DNA from: Lachnospiraceae bacterium
GTDB taxonomy: Bacteria; Bacillota; Clostridia; Lachnospirales; Lachnospiraceae
Assembly (NCBI GenBank): GCA_022510545.1
Contig: JAFLTG010000012.1
Coordinates: forward strand, 1 to 48,671
DNA length: 48,671 bases
Direction of reading: 5' to 3'
The translations under genes and the position numbers were made by a program. Shown in pieces: positions 43,873 to 48,671 of the stretch (position 1 is its first letter; each line of letters opens with the position of its first letter). Under the pieces are notes generated by a model, which saw nothing but the letters and a program-made list of their open reading frames with translations, did not search any database and was not told the origin of the DNA.

Positions 43873-44838
43873 ATGCTTAAAGAAATATCGATAGAAATTA
43901 TACGAAAATGTCCGAATCTTTGTTTGCATTGTTCTTCTATGGCGCATAAACAATGCGGAGAAATCTTACCATATGATAAATTTAAGGAAGTTGTTTCAGA
44001 TGCAGAACAGTTGGGTGCAAAAATAATTTGTTTATCAGGCGGGGAACCTTTTTTGCACAGTTCGATTGTGAATATGGTTAAGTATGTGAAGGAAAAGGGA
44101 TTAGAGTGCTATGTTTATACAAGCGGCATTGTGCTGGATGAATTTGAAAATCCGACTTCCTTATCTGAAAATGTTTTGGCTGAAATATCCGGGTATGTCA
44201 CAAAACTTATTTTTAATATTGAGGCAGGCACGGAGCATACATATGACAAAATAATGGGAACTAGGGATTGCTTTGGCAAAATGCAGCGGTCTGTATTATA
44301 TGCAGCAGAGGCTGGAATACATACAGAAGCCCATTTTGTCCCTATGAATATTAACGTAGATGAAATTGATGAAGTTGTTGCACTGTGTAAGAAGTTACAT
44401 ATTTGCAAACTAAGTTTTTTGCGCCTTGTATTGCACGGCAGGGCTAAGCAGAATAAAGAGGAGCTTGAACTATCCGAAGACAAATATTTGGAACTGAAAA
44501 ATCATCTACAGAAGATACGGGAGAAGTTGGATATGGAAATCCGTGTGGGAGTTCCTCTGTCATTTGATACATCATGCTGTAAATGTGAAGCGGCGAAGGG
44601 TAAGCTGAATATTAAATATGACGGATATGTTTTTCCGTGCGAAGTGTTTAAAAATAACAGCATGGAAAAAAGTTTAAGCGAAGTAAGACCGGACAATATA
44701 TATCAAAGAACACTGTCTGATATTTATAATTATTCGGAATATTTAAATGTTGTCAGAAAATTGTCGGACAGATTTTCTGACAGATGCGAAACCTGTGTCG
44801 GGCAATACTTAATTACATATGAAAAAGGAGGACGATAG
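43873..44838 (+). CDS. radical SAM protein with SPASM/twitch-like C-terminus
   Basis: A 321-residue protein beginning directly with the radical SAM core. C13, C17 and C20 in CPNLCLHC bind the 4Fe-4S cluster, and SGGEP (55-59) follows. Near the C-terminus CCKCEAAKGKLNIKYDGYVFPC and the pair C305/C308 (RCETC) resemble an auxiliary cluster-binding SPASM region. Such proteins commonly modify peptides or small molecules; no precursor peptide is visible beside it. AAAGGAG precedes the ATG. Its stop codon overlaps the start of the HD gene by one base (TAGTG). Confidence 0.85.
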   Translation: MLKEISIEIIRKCPNLCLHCSSMAHKQCGEILPYDKFKEVVSDAEQLGAKIICLSGGEPFLHSSIVNMVKYVKEKGLECYVYTSGIVLDEFENPTSLSENVLAEISGYVTKLIFNIEAGTEHTYDKIMGTRDCFGKMQRSVLYAAEAGIHTEAHFVPMNINVDEIDEVVALCKKLHICKLSFLRLVLHGRAKQNKEELELSEDKYLELKNHLQKIREKLDMEIRVGVPLSFDTSCCKCEAAKGKLNIKYDGYVFPCEVFKNNSMEKSLSEVRPDNIYQRTLSDIYNYSEYLNVVRKLSDRFSDRCETCVGQYLITYEKGGR

Positions 44839-46442
44839 TGAGTAACCAAGATTACAAAATATTAGATCAATGTACAAAAAAATCAGCAATCGATTTATTT
44901 AATGCGGAAGGTGAAAAATGCGAACATCCGATGGACAAGGATGTGATAGCGGCATTGCGTGAACTGAAAAATTTAATAGGGGATAGTGATGATGATTATG
45001 AGATTTTCCGCTATCGGGATGAGGCCGATAAGTTGTGGATTATGCTTTTGGAGAAGGCGATAAAATGCCTGCGATATTATGATGAGCGTGAACCGTTTAA
45101 AGATAAAAGTGAGGATAAAAAACCGAAAGCCTATGGCATTGAAGATATAAAAGATTATTACGAAAAGTATGGTGAATTTGAACGGGTACTCTATGGTTCC
45201 AGTCGCTATTATCGGGATCATGTGATTCATGTATTGCGGACTTGGCTTTCGGGTATAGGACTGTTGACTAAAAATAAAGGGAAATACCTTAAAAAGATAG
45301 AAATCAAGGAGAAAAATACCAGTCCGAACATAAATAACGTAGAAAAAATAAGTATGTGGACGATTATTGCTTTGACACATGATCTTGGATATCCGCTTGA
45401 AAAAGCGAAAGGTATTATTGGCGTTACGCAGAATATGCTGGCAACGTTTATTACTAATCCGGATGTATCGGTTGATTTTGCATTTCATGGCGTGCAGAAT
45501 TATATGAATGATTATATTGTCCGCTTAATGAGTTCAAAAATGGAAGAAAGTAAATTACCTGCGCATAGATATATGGATGATAATGATGAAAAGAAGAAAG
45601 AAAAGGAGAAGAAATATTATGTTGCCAGACTACAGTCGAAATACTATTTTAAATTTCAAAAGTCTCTCGAACGAAATAGTCATGGCATTCTCAGCACACT
45701 GATTATTTATAAGTTGCTTACATATTTTCTGGAATCAGACTACAGCGTAAATGAAGACTATTATTTTAATGAGGAGGAATGTCGACAATTTTATGTCCGG
45801 CGTGAAATCCTGCGGGCAATCGCATCTCATACATGTAATGAGGTGTACCAGATGTATATGGGTTCCTTTTCTTTCCTGTTGAGAATTTGTGATGATACGC
45901 AGGAGTGGGGGAGAAAAAATATTTCGGAATTGTATGTTAAATCAAAGCAGAAATATGAATTAAAAGATATAGGCATTGTTTTCGGGGATAGTGATCAGGG
46001 AAATACTTGTACCGTTCAGGAAGAAATAACTGTGCAGGACAGAGAAGATACAGTTAGTCTGATACATAGATTTCGTGAACAGGCGCTAGTTTATGTTACG
46101 ATTTTCAGAGATGGACAGGATACGAGCCGACGGGATTTTTCGTTTGAACGCATTCTTACTATAAAAACAGATGATAATGTAGAAATTAAGATATCACTGA
46201 GTGTTGATAAAGAAAAGGCTTCGCAATTAATCGGAGAGTTGAAATATACATCGGATGAGGATAAAAATAGCGCATTTGGACAAAAATTTTATCAAGCTCT
46301 TGCCAAGGATTGCCAATGGGAAATTTGCGACAATAAAGGAAATATATTATTACAAAGTGGAACAGATATAAAAGAAGATAAGGAACTGGCAAGCGCAGCA
46401 ACCTGGGAAAAAGGAAAATTTACTATTTTGCTGATGAATTGA
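44838..46442 (+). CDS. HD-domain protein of unknown function
   Basis: A 534-residue protein starting at GTG, 6 nt after AGGAGG and overlapping the radical SAM stop. An HD-type metal site can be traced: H128 or H131 (RDHVIHVL), H181-D182 (LTHDLGYPLEKA), H282 (NSHGIL), H331 (IASHTC) and D352 or D353 (RICDDTQEWGR). The spacing recalls dGTPase/SAMHD1- and phosphodiesterase-type HD phosphohydrolases. A charged Lys/Glu segment (about 250-260) interrupts the core. The last 150 residues are a beta-rich domain of unknown type. The substrate could be a nucleotide or modified nucleotide, but nothing in the sequence settles it. Confidence 0.75.
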   Translation: MSNQDYKILDQCTKKSAIDLFNAEGEKCEHPMDKDVIAALRELKNLIGDSDDDYEIFRYRDEADKLWIMLLEKAIKCLRYYDEREPFKDKSEDKKPKAYGIEDIKDYYEKYGEFERVLYGSSRYYRDHVIHVLRTWLSGIGLLTKNKGKYLKKIEIKEKNTSPNINNVEKISMWTIIALTHDLGYPLEKAKGIIGVTQNMLATFITNPDVSVDFAFHGVQNYMNDYIVRLMSSKMEESKLPAHRYMDDNDEKKKEKEKKYYVARLQSKYYFKFQKSLERNSHGILSTLIIYKLLTYFLESDYSVNEDYYFNEEECRQFYVRREILRAIASHTCNEVYQMYMGSFSFLLRICDDTQEWGRKNISELYVKSKQKYELKDIGIVFGDSDQGNTCTVQEEITVQDREDTVSLIHRFREQALVYVTIFRDGQDTSRRDFSFERILTIKTDDNVEIKISLSVDKEKASQLIGELKYTSDEDKNSAFGQKFYQALAKDCQWEICDNKGNILLQSGTDIKEDKELASAATWEKGKFTILLMN

Positions 46443-46444
46443 TT

Positions 46445-47071
46445 ATGAAAAATATTTTTTTTTCTGCCACGGCACAATCCAAAACAATAGTGACCGATTA
46501 TACGGTCGAAATATATGCAGCAACGCCAAGCCAATGTATTGAATTTGAAAATAAGATATATTTTAGCCGATTGTGCGAAACCGGTTGTAAAAACTTCAAC
46601 TGCAAGTGGGCATGTCCGCCCAATGCGCCTACCTTTTCTACGATTGCTTTGCCATGGTCCGAACTGTATATCATATATATGCGTATGCCGATGTGTGCGT
46701 TTGCGGGAATTAAAAATGAATATCTGCGAATAAAAGCGGCTAATTCCATGTTAAAATCAAGAGCAGATAAATACATGAGAAAACTCGCTGAGAAATATGG
46801 GAAATACATATCGACTGGTAGCTGTAGACTTTGCAAACCCTGTAAATTTAAAGAGGGAAAGCCTTGTGCGCATCCATCGGTTATGGCATACAGTTTTGAA
46901 GCGTTGGGGATTGATGTCGGAGCACTTATAAATAAATATTCTGATTATCCCTTGCTTTGGTATCGGAAAAGGAATCTTCCAGACTATACTTCCGTAGTCT
47001 GTGGACTATTGACAAATGAGAAAATCGCTTTAGAAGAATTAAAATGGCAATATTTTAATATAATACGATAA
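46445..47071 (+). CDS. DUF2284-like cysteine-rich metal-binding protein
   Basis: A 208-residue protein. The ATG at 46445 is 2 nt after the HD gene stop (an overlapping TTG at 46439 is also possible), so it is translationally coupled. Eight cysteines fall in two groups, C44-C48-C53-C57 (ETGCKNFNCKWACPPN) and C127-C130-C133-C141 (CRLCKPCKFKEGKPC), followed by HPSVMAYSFEALGIDV. This pattern fits the DUF2284 predicted metal-binding family. It may bind Fe-S clusters and supply electrons or clusters to the radical SAM enzyme two genes upstream (inference). Confidence 0.8.
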   Translation: MKNIFFSATAQSKTIVTDYTVEIYAATPSQCIEFENKIYFSRLCETGCKNFNCKWACPPNAPTFSTIALPWSELYIIYMRMPMCAFAGIKNEYLRIKAANSMLKSRADKYMRKLAEKYGKYISTGSCRLCKPCKFKEGKPCAHPSVMAYSFEALGIDVGALINKYSDYPLLWYRKRNLPDYTSVVCGLLTNEKIALEELKWQYFNIIR

Positions 47072-47398
47072 GTATAATTAGTGTGTGCTGATTAAGCCAT
47101 TGTCAAGCTTAACCAAGAAGATGTTACCCCTAAAATTATTGTGTCTTTATTCTGACACAGATGGACTAAGATGTCAACAGGTAGCCTGATTTTTCTGTTA
47201 TGGTTTTATCAGATAATGTATGAAGGTAATATCGGGGCTTCGAAGTAGATGCATAGCTAGTCAATTATCTGTTTCCAAAGCAAGGCATAATAATCAGGAT
47301 GCAGTATGCCTATTAACAGGTCACATAGGAACCAATGCATCATCATTTTATGAATCCCATAGCTTAACGGTAAGCTGAGGGTTGTGCATCTTTATTGC

Positions 47399-47449
47399 CA
47401 CCCAAGGCATGTTGAAATGGTATGTTTATTGTTCAAACTAAACGTTTAG
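47399..47449 (+). pseudogene. second RlmD-type C-terminal fragment
   Basis: The frame CAC CCA AGG CAT reads HPRHVEMVCLLFKLNV and then a stop (47447-47449). It resembles the HVETVCLLSKLN end of RlmD-like methyltransferases and differs from the fragment at 43243 mainly by transitions over about 27 nt. There is no start or ribosome binding site; it is a scar. Confidence 0.55.
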
Positions 47450-47461
47450 CATATTAATGAG

Positions 47462-47491
47462 AAAAAAGGGTTGTAAAAGCAATCCTTTTTT
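47462..47491 (+). terminator. terminator before the AAA ATPase gene
   Basis: AAAAAAGGGTTG (47462-47473) pairs with CAATCCTTTTTT (47480-47491), with one G-U pair and a 6-nt loop. It closes the region downstream of the radical SAM/HD/DUF2284 cassette. Confidence 0.8.
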
Positions 47492-47542
47492 ATTTTTGAA
47501 AATAAAAAGTACATATAAATGAGAAAATTCCGCATATATATG

Positions 47543-47570
47543 TTGATTTTTAACAAAAATTGTATATACT
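47543..47570 (+). promoter_or_regulatory. promoter of the AAA ATPase gene
   Basis: TTGATT (47543-47548), 16 nt, TATACT (47565-47570), 33 nt upstream of the ATG. Confidence 0.6.
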
Positions 47571-47602
47571 AGAAAGTAGAAAAGAAGATGAGGTAGAAAT
47601 TA

Positions 47603-48671
47603 TGTTAATACAATTTAATTTTAAAAATTTTAGATCATTTAGAGAAGAGGCTACTTTGGATTTATCCGCAGCAAGGATGACAGAGTTTTCGGATAGAGTA
47701 GTACATGTTGGCAGTGAAAAGATTTTATCGGTTGCTGCCATATATGGAGCAAATGCCAGCGGTAAGTCTAATATTTATGATGCATTTGGATATATGTCAG
47801 ATTACGTTGTCGATTCATTCAAGTATGGTGATGAAGAAGAACGGTTTGAAGAGTTCAGACCAACCCCATTTTTGTTTGATTCCGTATCAGCAAATGCAGA
47901 ATCCAGTTTTGAAGTGTATTTTTCATTGCCTGAAGATAAGTCGGAAAGAACTTACAATTATGGATTCTGTATCGACAAAGAAGGCGTTACAGAAGAGTGG
48001 CTCAATGCTAAGGCAAAGTCTGCAAGAAAGTATAGCACAGTATTTTATCGCGGAACTTCCGATGAAGAATTAGATTTATCCGGATTTCCAAAGGATAGCA
48101 GAGATAATATTCAGGTTGCGCTCGAAAAGCAGGTACTTATTATTTCTTTGGGTGCAAAATTGAAAATTGGTAAGTGCAAAGCGATCAGAGAATGGTTTCT
48201 TGCGAATGAGTTTGCAAACTTTGGTGATCCGTTTACAAACTACTTTATGTCACGGAGATTGCCAAAGGGATTTGTGGAAAACAAGGATATTCAGCAGAAA
48301 GTTGTGGAATACTTTGCTTCTTTTGATGAGCATATAAAAGATTTTAGGATTGAGAAAGTTCCTCATGACGGAGAGACAAAAGAGGATACCTTTAAAATCA
48401 GTGCACTTCACAAAATGATTGATTCTGATGAAATGGCAGAAATTCCTTTAGGGTTAGAATCTGCCGGTACATTGAAAATGTTTGCGTTGTATCCGGAATT
48501 GCAGGAAGTGTTAGAAAAAGGGAGTGTATTCTTCATTGATGAATTGAATGCCCGTTTGCATCCATTACTTGTTAGGAATTTCCTGCTTACCTTTTTAAAT
48601 CCGGAAGTCAATAAAAATCATGCACAGCTTGTATTTACAACCCATGACACATGGCAGTTATCTAACCAGTT
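47603..48671 (+). CDS. AAA15/RloA-like ATPase, 3' end cut by the window
   Basis: At least 356 residues, open to the window end. The start at 47603 has GAGGT 7 nt upstream. The N-terminus FNFKNFRSFREEATLDLS and Walker A GANASGKS (residues 49-56) are typical of the COG1106/AAA_21 ATPases related to RloA, AbiLi and OLD proteins. Walker B FFIDELNARLHP (about 311-322) and the following TTHD are also visible. Such ATPases often pair with a second gene such as RloB in restriction or abortive-infection loci; the partner, if any, would lie beyond the window. Confidence 0.88.

Larger units (their letters stand above)
47072..47602. other. gene-free region with decayed sequence and promoter
   Basis: No intact gene is seen between the DUF2284 gene and the ATPase. 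Short open stretches with stops in all frames suggest decayed coding sequence, one of which (47399-47449) is listed separately. A terminator (47462-47491) and a promoter (47543-47570) occupy the right part. Confidence 0.5.

Noticed and set aside
47230-47385. Possible fragment of a coding sequence with an open frame of about 50 codons
   Set aside because: The translation matches no family I recognise and has no start signal, so it is only described as decayed sequence.

Overview
The window looks like a chromosome segment from a low-GC Gram-positive anaerobe of the Lachnospiraceae/Clostridia type. The reasons are strong AGGAGG-type ribosome binding sites, lipoprotein signal peptides with lipobox cysteines, YesM/YesN two-component signalling, MutS2, Endonuclease III, the Firmicutes form of GalT, BlaI/BlaR1-like regulators and a tRNA-Gly with no encoded CCA. 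Assignment is by protein content only; no rRNA or marker gene was compared.

Left part (1-16 kb) is sugar uptake and sensing. A four-gene operon (309-5838) encodes a solute-binding lipoprotein fused to a propeller-like N-terminal half, two MalF/MalG-type permeases and an HlyD-like adaptor, with no ATPase. An mgl-type galactose/glucose transporter follows (6052-9771), with a terminator-like hairpin between the binding protein and the ATPase. Next come a small membrane protein, a very long hairpin, a YesN response regulator, a YesM sensor kinase and two further sugar-binding proteins (10288-15876) that probably provide ligand sensing for the mgl system.

Middle part (16-25 kb): a BlaI/BlaR1-like pair with a visible promoter/operator, a membrane-anchored amidase, tRNA-Gly(UCC), a membrane-anchored GH25 lysozyme with two SH3 repeats, and galK-galT, which complete galactose entry into the Leloir pathway. 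galE is not in the window.

Central housekeeping part (25-43 kb): an XRE regulator, a B12-binding-type radical SAM protein, nth, a DnaQ-like exonuclease, small membrane proteins including one of 35 residues, a VanW protein, an AIR-synthase-like protein, Lrp/AsnC, an aminotransferase, trmL, an OmpR-type two-component system, mutS2, a degenerate HtrA-like PDZ protein, yhaM and rlmD.

Right part (43-48.7 kb) is accessory. Behind rlmD there are two decayed fragments that read like the C-terminal end of RlmD-type methyltransferases. Between them sits a compact, promoter-led cassette: a small HTH-like protein, a radical SAM protein with extra C-terminal cysteines, a 534-residue HD-domain protein and a DUF2284-like cysteine-rich protein. 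An AAA15/RloA-like ATPase follows and is cut by the window end. This cassette is the best candidate for an undescribed system.

Independently, the palindrome TGACA-N4-TGTCA occurs six times exactly, always inside genes, far above chance expectation.
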